Origin: Chromatiales bacterium
GTDB taxonomy: Bacteria > Pseudomonadota > Gammaproteobacteria > UBA6429
Assembly (NCBI GenBank): GCA_027076405.1
Contig: JALTJN010000283.1
Location: forward strand, 1 to 60,729
Reading direction: 5' to 3'
Length of the DNA stretch: 60,729 nt
Part shown: one piece after another, positions 45,649 through 55,157 of the stretch
Position numbering within the stretch: the stretch's first letter is position 1
How the letters are laid out: every line of letters begins with the position of its first letter
The notes under the pieces: model-generated
What the model was told of the DNA's origin: nothing
Seen by the model: only the letters and a program-made list of their open reading frames with translations
Database searches by the model: none
Translations under genes and position numbers: made by a program

Positions 45649-46983
45649 ATGCCAAAAGAAATCATAAATACTGGAAGTGCGCCGGGTAACCAGGGTGACG
45701 GCGATACGCTGCGTGACGCCTTTATCAAAACCCAAGCGAATTTTGATGAGATTTATGCAACCCTGGCCATCACCGACACAACATTAAAGCATGATGACCC
45801 GAATGTGGATGGCAGCATAGCCAAGGCTCTTGCAGAGCTTGCTGCTGCCGGTGGTGGCACAGTATTGCTCGGCCCCGGTATTTTTACCTGCTCGCAAAAC
45901 ACCCTCGTCTTACTCGATAACGTACGCCTTAAAGGTGCAGGCCGTTTAGCCACGACCATTCGTATTACAGGCCTACAAACAGGCATTAATATTACTGGTG
46001 CCGCCAGCAGCGTAGAATCCCTTCACCTCAAAATGCCAACAGGCGCAACCAATGATGGCATTGTGGTTGAGCGAGGTGAAATACACCTTCGCGACCTCTT
46101 CTTTTCAGGTGGTGGCTTCTTTTCATGGGCCATTAATCTCAATGCCGTCAATATTATTTATTTATCTAATATACGAATGGGCGGCAGCGCCGGCCCCCTT
46201 ACCGGAAATGGTATTATTTTTCAGAATACAACAGGTTCCATCATCAATTTTGGTGACTCTAAGTTTTCTAAAATAGACATTACCCTCAGCAACAACTTCA
46301 CCATCGGCATCAATATAGCAGCACCGGATGAGGTAAATGTTAGAATAAACAACATACTACTTAGCCAAATTGAAGTAATCGGCACCGGCACCAGTGGCGG
46401 CTGCATTGGCCTACGCCTTCATAATGCAACCAGAATTGTCTGCCTTGTGGTTGATCTCGAGCAGCTCGGCACCGCTATTATTGAAGAGGGTGTTGTCGGC
46501 AATAGCCGTAATAATATATTCATAGCCAGTTTTGCCATAGGCGTGAACAAAGGATACGTATCATCGGGCAATGTTTTTAACCGCTTCTTTATGGGGTGCC
46601 AAAATCTATTTCCTGCAGGAGCCGATGAAGGGGATATGATCGTACACAACGCCATTTGGCTAAACGAAATGGCTGCTCGTATTTGGGAGACGTCCGGCAA
46701 CTTGCAACTTGATGATGGTGATGCCAGTAACGGTGTACAGATCTCATTAAACACTAGCAACCCCAGTATTCAGCCATCCAGCTCAAATGCTTCTGCATTA
46801 TTAACCCTGGGACGCAATAATACCCAAGGCGTTGAATGCCAGCCCGGCCTTGTGTTACCGCTTCAATCTACAGCCATTAACTCACCTAAAGAAGGTACTT
46901 TGGCACAATATGCTGAAGGCGTTGTGGGCAGCAGCGCAGGGCTGTATCAATTACGTCAGGGAAGCTGGGTATTTATTGGGTAA
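45649..46983 (+). CDS. beta-helix (pectin-lyase fold) protein with phage-tail-spike-like N-terminus
   Basis: This 444-aa protein has no signal peptide. Residues 3-36 (NTGSAPGNQGDGDTLRDAF, then KTQANFDEIYA) match the short anchoring motif common at the start of phage tail-fibre and tail-spike proteins. From about residue 60 it shows right-handed beta-helix features: AELAAAGGGTVLLGPGIF, then repeated short strands (VRLKGAG, IHLRDLFF, IYLSNIRM). The end (LAQYAEGVVGSSAGLYQLRQ) also resembles tail-fibre C-termini. It is 3 bp after the Tat lipoprotein. It may bind or cleave polysaccharide; whether it is a captured phage depolymerase or a cell protein is open. Confidence 0.72.
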   Translation: MPKEIINTGSAPGNQGDGDTLRDAFIKTQANFDEIYATLAITDTTLKHDDPNVDGSIAKALAELAAAGGGTVLLGPGIFTCSQNTLVLLDNVRLKGAGRLATTIRITGLQTGINITGAASSVESLHLKMPTGATNDGIVVERGEIHLRDLFFSGGGFFSWAINLNAVNIIYLSNIRMGGSAGPLTGNGIIFQNTTGSIINFGDSKFSKIDITLSNNFTIGINIAAPDEVNVRINNILLSQIEVIGTGTSGGCIGLRLHNATRIVCLVVDLEQLGTAIIEEGVVGNSRNNIFIASFAIGVNKGYVSSGNVFNRFFMGCQNLFPAGADEGDMIVHNAIWLNEMAARIWETSGNLQLDDGDASNGVQISLNTSNPSIQPSSSNASALLTLGRNNTQGVECQPGLVLPLQSTAINSPKEGTLAQYAEGVVGSSAGLYQLRQGSWVFIG

Positions 46984-47085
46984 ACTATCCACAACAATGT
47001 TAAGTGAGGGGTTCAATCATTTTTTAATCAGCGAATATATGAGCCTGTATATATCCCGCTAAATTTTAAAATATAGCGCGTAGCA

Positions 47086-47973
47086 TTAGTAAGTTTCAGG
47101 TGACAAAAATAAATACTTTTTATTCACCGGCTTACCATCAATGCCTCGAATTAACCCATGCTTAATATAATTGCTATGTAACCCAAACATCTTAACGCGA
47201 TTAAATTTGGGATTTTCTAAAATCAATACAGGTAAATCTTTATTTCTTGCATGTTTGTTTCTATCTAGATGCACACCAAATAATTGCAAGCCAGGGCTGC
47301 GTGCCGTCATATAAACAGGTGCATCACTCATATCAATATAAGTACCGTACATAGCCGTTACACTAGGGCCATCAATTAATAAAGGTGTCCCCGGAACAGC
47401 AATGCGTCCGCCATAAAATGTATGCGTATTTGAAAAGCCACCATCCCGTAACCAGCCGCCCTTAGGTGATTTTTTACCTGTGTAACTAAGTTCAACTCCA
47501 CGAATTTCGGGGTTATAACTTCCCATACCGCCATCCGGACCTTCGTAAATATACAAATCACGATAGGTATGCAGCCACTGCCGATTACCATATTCACACA
47601 ATGACAATAAGCCTAACTGATAGCCCTGAATCTCAACATCATTTATCAAGGCTCTGTAATTATTTTTAAGTGTAATACCTGTTCGTTTATTACCTGAACC
47701 CACCAGCGTAAAACCACTAAGCCTAGGGTCTTTACCGGTTAGCGTAATACCTCCGGGAACCTCCAAAATAGTAATACCTGAACCATCTCCTTTAATCGCC
47801 AAAAAATCAGTATCTGATTCAATTTTAGCCAAGCGATGAACACCCGCAGGAAAGTACATGACCTGTCGCATTTGTGAAGCAGGTGCAGCCAGTGTTAGCT
47901 GAGGCTTTATTATTAAAAATACAAATAAGCCAACAACAGTAACTATTTTTGTAAAAATTTTAATCATAAACAT
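47086..47973 (-). CDS. secreted beta-helix (pectate-lyase-like) protein
   Basis: This 295-aa protein has a signal peptide (hydrophobic residues 8-29, cut near LAA) and a right-handed beta-helix start, VMYFPAGVHRLAKI, IKGDGSGITILEVPG, LSGFTLVGSG, typical of Pectate_lyase_3-type proteins. It is last in the minus-strand polysaccharide operon, 4 bp after the O-antigen ligase stop. A periplasmic or extracellular lyase, epimerase or trimming hydrolase of the locus polysaccharide is likely, but no catalytic residues can be assigned. It is convergent with the phage-like beta-helix gene 102 bp away. Confidence 0.7.
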   Translation of the reverse strand: MFMIKIFTKIVTVVGLFVFLIIKPQLTLAAPASQMRQVMYFPAGVHRLAKIESDTDFLAIKGDGSGITILEVPGGITLTGKDPRLSGFTLVGSGNKRTGITLKNNYRALINDVEIQGYQLGLLSLCEYGNRQWLHTYRDLYIYEGPDGGMGSYNPEIRGVELSYTGKKSPKGGWLRDGGFSNTHTFYGGRIAVPGTPLLIDGPSVTAMYGTYIDMSDAPVYMTARSPGLQLFGVHLDRNKHARNKDLPVLILENPKFNRVKMFGLHSNYIKHGLIRGIDGKPVNKKYLFLSPETY

Positions 47974-47977
47974 AAAT

Positions 47978-49249
47978 TCATTGTCTTAGTTTTACGGTTC
48001 GGCTATACACCGGTTTATTAATTGCTACTTTTACATCTGTTTTTTTATTATCAAAACCAAAATCAGTTTTATCAACTAATAGTCTTGCAACCATACCAGT
48101 AAGCGCATAAAACAAAAACAATCGCCCACCCCCTAAACCTCCCGTTATACCCACCATCAGCAAGGCGGTATAACTGACCCATAAAAGCTTACCCAAATCC
48201 TTTACCAAACCCGGCCTATTAGCAATACCACTAAAGCAACCATAAGTTGCTACAATAACAGCCATAAATAATAATAATCCAGGGATGCCCGCCACCAATA
48301 AAACTGAAATTAGCATATTATGTGATGATGCAATATGATGACCACGTTCAGCCGTAGAATAACTTACACCTCCTCCACCCAAAATTGGGTTCTCCATTGC
48401 CTTCTCCGTCAGCGCCCCCCACATTCTAAAACGACCGGTTATATCTTGAACAAATAATTCAACGCTAAATAATCGATTAGATGAGTTCTGTAGTTCACGC
48501 TGTTTTTCAATATCGAGACCGGAACTTGTATAAACAATTGAACTGGTAAACAATAAAACAAGAAATAAAACCAAACCCGAAAACACAAATTTTCCACTTA
48601 ATTTAACCAACGACGGACGATTCCATACATAGGTCGCAATAGGTGCTAGCATTAAAAAGCCACCCAAAGATGTTCTTGAAAAAGTTAAATATAAGCCTGA
48701 TAAAATAATAATTATTAATATAGTGTTAACAACGATTTTGAAAGTAGATTTATCCTCTTTTCTCAAAAACAGAACGATTGAGGCACCTACTACAAATAAA
48801 GCAGCCAATGTAATAGTATAAGTTAAGTAGCCTTCAAAAAATTGCTGCCGCCCCCCTACTAACACATAAGACCTAATCAGTAATAAACACTGTATAGTAA
48901 TCATTGGAAGCATAAAATATAAGCCCCGCTTAAATAAACGAGGCGTTAAAGGTAAAAACCGAAAGGCGAAATATATAATTGTAGGAGTTAGAATATTTGC
49001 ACGATAATACCGAGCTGATTCCCAAAGATGCTCTGCACCCGAAACCACCGATGACAAACTAAAAAAAGCATAGATTAAAATAATAAAATCTATATAAACC
49101 AGTGCCTTAATTTCGACCGGTTTAATACCTTTACTGAAACTGGCCACCAAGGCTATAACAGCAGCCAACTCAACCACATAAACCTCACCAGCAATAGTCA
49201 GATTTGCCATTGATACGGCTGCAAATAAAAAATAAATAACCCAGTTCAT
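47978..49249 (-). CDS. O-antigen ligase/polymerase family protein
   Basis: This 423-aa protein has about eleven transmembrane helices and the Wzy_C region: TFSRTSLGGFLMLAPI, a large loop with GRFRMWGALTEKAMENPILG, and HHIASSHNMLISVLLVAGIPG with the conserved His. Members join or polymerise lipid-linked glycans. With the flippase at 50567-52084 it makes this a Wzx/Wzy-type locus; polymerase and ligase cannot be told apart here. It follows a GT4 gene after 87 bp and is nearly fused to the beta-helix gene downstream. Confidence 0.86.
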   Translation of the reverse strand: MNWVIYFLFAAVSMANLTIAGEVYVVELAAVIALVASFSKGIKPVEIKALVYIDFIILIYAFFSLSSVVSGAEHLWESARYYRANILTPTIIYFAFRFLPLTPRLFKRGLYFMLPMITIQCLLLIRSYVLVGGRQQFFEGYLTYTITLAALFVVGASIVLFLRKEDKSTFKIVVNTILIIIILSGLYLTFSRTSLGGFLMLAPIATYVWNRPSLVKLSGKFVFSGLVLFLVLLFTSSIVYTSSGLDIEKQRELQNSSNRLFSVELFVQDITGRFRMWGALTEKAMENPILGGGGVSYSTAERGHHIASSHNMLISVLLVAGIPGLLLFMAVIVATYGCFSGIANRPGLVKDLGKLLWVSYTALLMVGITGGLGGGRLFLFYALTGMVARLLVDKTDFGFDNKKTDVKVAINKPVYSRTVKLRQ

Positions 49250-49336
49250 AATATTCAGCTTAATAAAATAAATATTGCGTTAGAAACATACAATATGGAC
49301 ATAAATAAAATAACAAATTCTGTTATTTATTATTGC

Positions 49337-50533
49337 CTAGCCTATACAGGCAGTAACACGATTAATAATCGTAGCGGCATTTTTTTCCCATGTATGCTTA
49401 TCTTTTACATCCGTTTGTAATTGCTGACCAATTTTTAATGACAAATCAGAATTTGTGATCAAATTTTCAATAGCCTGAGACATTTCATTAATTGATTTTG
49501 GAGCAAACAATAAGCCATTACAAGCATCTTGAATAACGTCTTTTACTGGCCCATACGCAGGCACAACAACGGGTTTAGCTAGCGCACCATATTCAAATAT
49601 TTTAAGTGGTGAGCCATATTCATTACTATCCGGCATTAAACCTATATCCATCGCTTCAATATACGCTGGCACATCCGTTACTGGCACACCACCGACCAGT
49701 GTAAAATATGATTCAACATCATACTTATTTAATACATCTCTATACGCCTGCTCACCACCCGGCCAACGATCAAAACTGCCGACTAATAAAATCCTAAAAT
49801 TCAGCCCTCTATCTAGCAACTGTTTACATAACAACGGCAGTAAATCAATACCGTGATAAGCGTGCATACAGCCAACAAAGCCAATCACTGTTTCTTGCCC
49901 AATGGATAACTTATTTCTTACCTCATCACGCTTATTTTGTACCTTAAATAAATCTAAATCTACAGCATTAGGCAATACAATAATATTCTTATCATCAACG
50001 CCCTCATCAATTAGATACTGCTTTAACATAGTGCTTACCACTACAACTAAATCTGCCTCTCGCGCCACCTTAATCCACAAATAACGTCTATACCACTCAA
50101 AATTCATTCGATCCTTATAAGCTAAGGCATTGTGCATCTCATGAATTTCTACAACAAAGGGTATCCCCATCTCTTTCGCTGCTCTTAAGCCACTGTCATG
50201 GTATGAAGTAATTCGCTCAAAAATAAAATCAGGTTTTTCTCGTTGAATAACGTCCTTTATTTTCTGATCATATTTTAAGTCATATAAAACACAATAAAGA
50301 TCGCGTAACCAATCGGTTATAACTTTGGGCATTATGGTTTTTAAACGACGATAGAAGCCTCGCTTTGCCTTTATATTTTGATCTGATTTTTTGCTATAGG
50401 CGGCGGGCTCAAATGAAACCATTTCGCTATTTATTTTATTAAATGCCTGGCTCATAAAATAGTTATGCGTCTTTTCACCCGAACCCTCTTCAGGCATTGC
50501 AAACACATTATTAAAAACATGCAGTATTTTCAC
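49337..50533 (-). CDS. glycosyltransferase family 4
   Basis: This 398-aa GT-B enzyme has two Rossmann halves. The C-terminal half carries VIGFVGCMHAYHGIDLL and the nucleotide-sugar-binding acidic motif EYGSPLKIFEYGALAKPVV. The N-terminal half starts MKILHVFNNVFAMPEEGSGE, typical of retaining GT4 enzymes that build exopolysaccharide repeats. No membrane helix is visible; it should act at the inner membrane face on lipid-linked intermediates. It lies 33 bp after the flippase gene. Sugar specificity cannot be read from sequence. Confidence 0.88.
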   Translation of the reverse strand: MKILHVFNNVFAMPEEGSGEKTHNYFMSQAFNKINSEMVSFEPAAYSKKSDQNIKAKRGFYRRLKTIMPKVITDWLRDLYCVLYDLKYDQKIKDVIQREKPDFIFERITSYHDSGLRAAKEMGIPFVVEIHEMHNALAYKDRMNFEWYRRYLWIKVAREADLVVVVSTMLKQYLIDEGVDDKNIIVLPNAVDLDLFKVQNKRDEVRNKLSIGQETVIGFVGCMHAYHGIDLLPLLCKQLLDRGLNFRILLVGSFDRWPGGEQAYRDVLNKYDVESYFTLVGGVPVTDVPAYIEAMDIGLMPDSNEYGSPLKIFEYGALAKPVVVPAYGPVKDVIQDACNGLLFAPKSINEMSQAIENLITNSDLSLKIGQQLQTDVKDKHTWEKNAATIINRVTACIG

Positions 50534-50566
50534 ATTAAATCTCTCAATAAATTCGGTAAATACCCA

Positions 50567-52084
50567 TTAAACTTTAAATATACGGCGTTTAAGAAAGCGG
50601 TTAACTAGATCCTTCATAAAATCATTCATGAAGTTATTAATATATGACATAAACAAATAAACAAACCCACCTGTAAAAATAGATAACAGTAAGTTAAAAA
50701 CCGACATACTTGTATCTATAACTAAAAAGGCTGCAAGACCAGCAATACACGAATTAAGCATAATTTTAAGTATTGGTACCCACGGTAAGCTAACCGCCGT
50801 ATGTTTTTTAACCATATAAAATAAGAACAGAGTCTTAAGCATTAGCGCACTTCCTGTCGCAAATGCCACACCTAACAAACCATAAGCAGGCATCAATATA
50901 ATGGCTAATACAACGTTATAAACTGAAAATATTTGTGCATATAAAATAGCATCTACCTTTTCAATAGCTTGTAAAACAAGATCAGATGGCATTTCTAATA
51001 CACTAAAAAAATTAAACATTAACAACACCACAAATACTGTTACAGCCTCTAGGTACTTTTCACCAAAAACATGCATGATCAATGGTTCACTCACCACCCA
51101 AACAACAAGCAGAACAGGAAAAACAACACTAGAAGCTAATACAAGCAAAGATTGAAACATTAAATTTAATTGTTTACTGCTTTCATTAGTATTAGAAAAC
51201 TGATGGTAAAAAACAGGCCGTATCACACCTTGTAATACATTATGAGGCATTATCGAGACAAGCATACGACTTGCTCTTGATGCTAGGGCGTATAAACCCA
51301 ACTGATATTGAGATGCCATTGCCGAAATGATAAAAACATCCATCGAATGACTAAACATAATTGCACCCGGTGCAACAACTGCATTATAAGAGGTGTAACG
51401 AAATAAGCGCTTATATTCTACAAGCTTGCTGCCTTTATTCGTATATTGTTTAGATGGTTTATATACATGAACAATAAAACTATATATAGCAAATACCAGC
51501 CCCATGGCATATGCAGACATTTCAGCCACAAAAATCCAGGGTAACCCGAGACTTAAATTAATAACACAATATACAACTACTAGCTTAAGTCCCGATGTAA
51601 TAATTTCAGTCATTGATGTAGTGCCATGCATCATCAAGGCATTAAATTCTGTATTAAAATACATTATTTGAAACAGAAAAAATGCACCGATAGCAAATGC
51701 TGTATATTCATTTATATAATTTTCAACACCAAACTTCACTGCCCAGTACGGATAAAATATATACGCCATCAACAAAACTAATAACGAAAGAATTAGCCTG
51801 AAACTATGTGCAAAATAGATTAATTTAAACAATCTGTGCCACTGAGATGTAGCCGCATATTTAGGAATAAATCTCTGCAGTGTTGAACCCACCCCAAAAT
51901 TACAAAGAAATGCAAAGATTGTTATCAAACCTATAAAGAAGTTGTAGGTACCATATTGCTCAACACTTAAGCCTCTTGCTAATAAGAGGACATATAAAAT
52001 CCCAAAACCTTTTGTAATCATTTGTGCTGGCAACACAAATATAGTGCTCCGCCTTGATTTTTCTAATAAGGTTTTATTTGACAT
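50567..52084 (-). CDS. polysaccharide flippase (Wzx/MATE-like)
   Basis: This 505-aa protein has about 12-14 transmembrane helices and the typical start TIFVLPAQMITKGFGILYVL, LLARGLSVEQYGTYNFFIGL, then FGVGSTLQRFIPKY, of the polysaccharide transporter (PST) family. It should flip undecaprenyl-linked repeat units to the periplasm. Neighbours are a sulfotransferase upstream (31 bp) and a GT4 downstream (33 bp), so any sulfation by cytosolic enzymes would precede this step. Confidence 0.9.
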   Translation of the reverse strand: MSNKTLLEKSRRSTIFVLPAQMITKGFGILYVLLLARGLSVEQYGTYNFFIGLITIFAFLCNFGVGSTLQRFIPKYAATSQWHRLFKLIYFAHSFRLILSLLVLLMAYIFYPYWAVKFGVENYINEYTAFAIGAFFLFQIMYFNTEFNALMMHGTTSMTEIITSGLKLVVVYCVINLSLGLPWIFVAEMSAYAMGLVFAIYSFIVHVYKPSKQYTNKGSKLVEYKRLFRYTSYNAVVAPGAIMFSHSMDVFIISAMASQYQLGLYALASRASRMLVSIMPHNVLQGVIRPVFYHQFSNTNESSKQLNLMFQSLLVLASSVVFPVLLVVWVVSEPLIMHVFGEKYLEAVTVFVVLLMFNFFSVLEMPSDLVLQAIEKVDAILYAQIFSVYNVVLAIILMPAYGLLGVAFATGSALMLKTLFLFYMVKKHTAVSLPWVPILKIMLNSCIAGLAAFLVIDTSMSVFNLLLSIFTGGFVYLFMSYINNFMNDFMKDLVNRFLKRRIFKV

Positions 52085-52114
52085 AGTATATTACTGCAGC
52101 TTCAGCCATAATAT

Positions 52115-53017
52115 TTAGCGATAACCTTTAGCTGATAAGTCTTCATCCACAATTGTAGATAAACGCTTATTAGAATCAGTATAATACCCACCAATAGCTT
52201 CTCGTACCTTATGCTTATAATAATTTGAATTATTAATTTTTAATATTTTATCAACGCCATTAGCTAAACGTCTGAACGCCACACGTCCTGGTACACTTAT
52301 TAATGGAAAATTCAGCATCTCAGGGTTTTTTGTAAACTTATTCAAAATTCTTAATGCACGATACGATGTATCAGATAAACTTTTGTTAACCTTTTTATTA
52401 AAATCAAAACCATTCTCAGGAACAGCCTCAACCCCCATAAATGCTAAAATATTATTAGCAAAAACATTCGGGGTTTTGCAGAAGTCTTCAAAAAACATAA
52501 GCTTTACATTTTCATCCCCAAAAATAGACATATAATACTTGGCCAATCTATCATATGAAAAGTGATCTAAATTAAACGATGGATACCGCTCCGGATTAGC
52601 CCCCTGTAAATATTCATCAAGCGTTGCCACACCATCAGCCATAATATATTGCTTATAAGTAGATGCAATCATATCAACCTGGTTTCGTACAACAATCAAG
52701 ACTTTTGCAGATGGAAACACACCATACAATCTGTCAGCAATTTCTTTACTGTCATAGCCACCTGAATGAGGATTTCCGCATAATCGCTCCGCAGATAAAA
52801 CAGGCACTATATTACGACTACTAACCGAATCAATTCCAGATGAGAAAAAGTTTTTTGTTGCTTCAATAGAAAAATATAAACTATTGGGAAAAACAATATT
52901 TTCAACCGTTTGCTCATAATTGAAAGGCATTTCTATTTGAGGATGATCTACAAATAAATTTTTTTGTAGCCAACTTGTTGCTGTTTTATGATAACCAATA
53001 TGTATTAGTGGAGACAA
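52115..53017 (-). CDS. sulfotransferase in the polysaccharide operon
   Basis: This 300-aa protein has the PAPS-binding start HIGYHKTATSWLQKNLF (residues 6-22) and 3'-phosphate motif VLIVVRNQVDMIASTYKQY (about 104-122). It has no signal peptide. The HKTATSWLQ type is frequent in capsule and lipopolysaccharide loci, so the acceptor is probably a sugar of the repeat unit. It sits between the flippase and a glycosyltransferase, 33 bp after the latter. With the second operon sulfotransferase (54182-55042) it predicts at least one sulfated residue in the glycan. Confidence 0.85.
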   Translation of the reverse strand: MSPLIHIGYHKTATSWLQKNLFVDHPQIEMPFNYEQTVENIVFPNSLYFSIEATKNFFSSGIDSVSSRNIVPVLSAERLCGNPHSGGYDSKEIADRLYGVFPSAKVLIVVRNQVDMIASTYKQYIMADGVATLDEYLQGANPERYPSFNLDHFSYDRLAKYYMSIFGDENVKLMFFEDFCKTPNVFANNILAFMGVEAVPENGFDFNKKVNKSLSDTSYRALRILNKFTKNPEMLNFPLISVPGRVAFRRLANGVDKILKINNSNYYKHKVREAIGGYYTDSNKRLSTIVDEDLSAKGYR

Positions 53018-53050
53018 TTTATAACCGCCTTAATTTATATATTTTATATT

Positions 53051-54175
53051 TCACATATGTTTCTTAATAACATCAAGATACATATCACCTACTGCTTTAG
53101 CCGTATAATTTGAGGAATAGCGCTTAATACCTTCATTGTGTAAATCAGACCAGACTTTGGGGGATGACAACACACTATTAATTAAATCAGGTACTTCATT
53201 AACATTTATTGCAATTAAAGCATCAACATCCGCATTTAAAAAACCGTCCAGTTCATGCGTTGCCACGATAGGCGTGCCACAACCCCAGCAATCACCAATA
53301 AAACCTAAGCCACAATCAGAAACAGGTGTAAAACCATAGGTTGCTTTTCGTATAAGTTTTAGTGCTTCATTACGAGGCATAGACTCAATATACTCTAAGC
53401 GCCCTGTATATTGAGCCTGTAACTTTTTAATATCTTCACTGTACGGACCTGGCCCTACGACAATGAATTTTTTTGTATCTGTTTTATCGAGTATATATGG
53501 AATAGCAGCAACTAATTCATCACTATTTTTAAATTTTTCAAGTGCTCCAATATATAAACCTAGACCTTCCTCTCTATCTATTTCAGCATGGTTTTCACCT
53601 ACATCCGTACACCACGGCACATAATAAGCATCCACCCCCATTTTCTTGAGTAAAGGAACTTGATCTTTATCGCCAAAATATGAAAACATAATGGCGGCCA
53701 CATGCTTAGACAAGTAACGCAGAAATATTTTAGAAAACAAATCATGTACTACTGGAAAGTATGATTTTAGAAAAGTTCGGCCTCTCAATGGAAAAGCTAT
53801 TTTCTCTAAACGCAGATATTCCAAAAATAAAAAATATGGAATCTTATAATGCTCACTAATAGCCTTAGAAATTTTGTAATTAAATTCACCAAAACCAACA
53901 ACTACATCTGGATTAAATTCATCCAGTGAGACTTTAACCTGATCCCACTTAATAAAAGGCTTTCTTGTTATATCCGTCCATTCTTCATATGGACGATAGA
54001 ATTTACACTCTTTGTACTGCTCATATTCAGGTGCATATACATCACCTTTTAGTGATTTAGCATGTTGAGCAGATATAACAAGCACATCATGACCATCACT
54101 GGCAAGGTATATAGGGCCAAATGAATTATCATTAATTTCAGGTGAGCAATAATGTATAACAAATAAAATTTTCAT
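53051..54175 (-). CDS. glycosyltransferase (GT4-like)
   Basis: This 374-aa GT-B-type protein starts MKILFVIHYCSPEINDNSFG and has the C-terminal acceptor/donor fold with GLYIGALEKFKNSDELVAAI, VVGPGPYSEDIKKL and DCGLGFIGDCWGCGTPIVA. It is co-directional between two sulfotransferases (6 bp after 54182-55042 and 33 bp before 52115-53017), so the sugar it adds may be the one sulfated. The canonical E-x7-E motif is not perfect (DCGLGFIGDCWG), so donor specificity is unclear. Confidence 0.8.
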   Translation of the reverse strand: MKILFVIHYCSPEINDNSFGPIYLASDGHDVLVISAQHAKSLKGDVYAPEYEQYKECKFYRPYEEWTDITRKPFIKWDQVKVSLDEFNPDVVVGFGEFNYKISKAISEHYKIPYFLFLEYLRLEKIAFPLRGRTFLKSYFPVVHDLFSKIFLRYLSKHVAAIMFSYFGDKDQVPLLKKMGVDAYYVPWCTDVGENHAEIDREEGLGLYIGALEKFKNSDELVAAIPYILDKTDTKKFIVVGPGPYSEDIKKLQAQYTGRLEYIESMPRNEALKLIRKATYGFTPVSDCGLGFIGDCWGCGTPIVATHELDGFLNADVDALIAINVNEVPDLINSVLSSPKVWSDLHNEGIKRYSSNYTAKAVGDMYLDVIKKHM

Positions 54176-54181
54176 TAAGCG

Positions 54182-55042
54182 TTAACCAATATCTGAATAA
54201 CCTAATTTTTTCATTAAGTCATTGTCACGCATGCCTTCATAAATCTTTACCAATTTTTTATTCTCTAAAAAAGCAAATTTACGATCTGTTCTTATATGCT
54301 TAACAGTCTCCGCCAACTTCTCATCACTGACAGGCATATCAATAAAATCTAGTAGCTCTTTCATAACGGGAATTGGGTTATCTAAAAGCGACTCATAGCG
54401 TACATGGTAGATGTTATCGCCAAAAACGTCATTCCATGCCAAAGACTTAGTTAAATATTCTTCCCATAACTTAACCGCCTCTTCAATATAACCCGTCCTT
54501 GCTGATAGCTGATATCCTACCCTAAGCAAAAAATATTCTCTTACTTTCCATCGCCAATTTCTCACCTTTTCGGCTTTATTCACTTCCTTTCCATAGCGTG
54601 CGCTTTCAGCTGAATCCATAGGATGTCTATAAATATGAACAACCTTACAGTCGGGAAATATTTCTTTCCATACATCAATGGTGAATGTATTTCTAGGATC
54701 CTTCCAGCCCCATGGAAAATCGATATCTCTCATATCTCTATATTTAAAAAATTTATCCCAACCTAAATAGTCATTCCGTCTTAAACTTTTCATTTGAGCA
54801 ATTGCTACTCGCGAAAAGTCTTCACGATATGCATCATCTATAAAATTAAAATTATGCGGATTATCCCAAGTTGCGTTAGCACATTTAAGCATCCAGTCAT
54901 TTAAACGGTAAAAAAACCACGACTCATTATTACCGCCTCTCTTATTATGACCAACAAACAAGCCTAATGACTCAAGCAACCTTGATAACATTGATGAACC
55001 TGAACGCCCCATACCTAATATAATTACCGGTTGCTTACCCAT
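54182..55042 (-). CDS. sulfotransferase in the polysaccharide operon
   Basis: This 286-aa protein (from the preferred start) has the phosphosulfate loop VIILGMGRSGSSMLSRLLES near the N-terminus and 3'-phosphate motif VVHIYRHPMDSAESARYG. The frame is open from a TTG at 55072, but AGAGAGG lies 6 bp before the ATG at 55042, which starts MGKQPVIILG, so I use that. It has no TPR or export signal. Sequence type (GRSGSSMLSRLL) is that of bacterial Sulfotransfer_3 enzymes linked to surface polysaccharides. It is the first of a sulfotransferase-GT-sulfotransferase trio. Confidence 0.85.
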   Translation of the reverse strand: MGKQPVIILGMGRSGSSMLSRLLESLGLFVGHNKRGGNNESWFFYRLNDWMLKCANATWDNPHNFNFIDDAYREDFSRVAIAQMKSLRRNDYLGWDKFFKYRDMRDIDFPWGWKDPRNTFTIDVWKEIFPDCKVVHIYRHPMDSAESARYGKEVNKAEKVRNWRWKVREYFLLRVGYQLSARTGYIEEAVKLWEEYLTKSLAWNDVFGDNIYHVRYESLLDNPIPVMKELLDFIDMPVSDEKLAETVKHIRTDRKFAFLENKKLVKIYEGMRDNDLMKKLGYSDIG

Positions 55043-55157
55043 TACTAACCTCTCTACAAATATATTCTTCAAATTTTATTTTTTTATAATTCATATCTTC
55101 ATACCTTTACCGGTAGTTTTTCTCCGCGCATAGCAGCTAGATAAAAACACCATCAAA

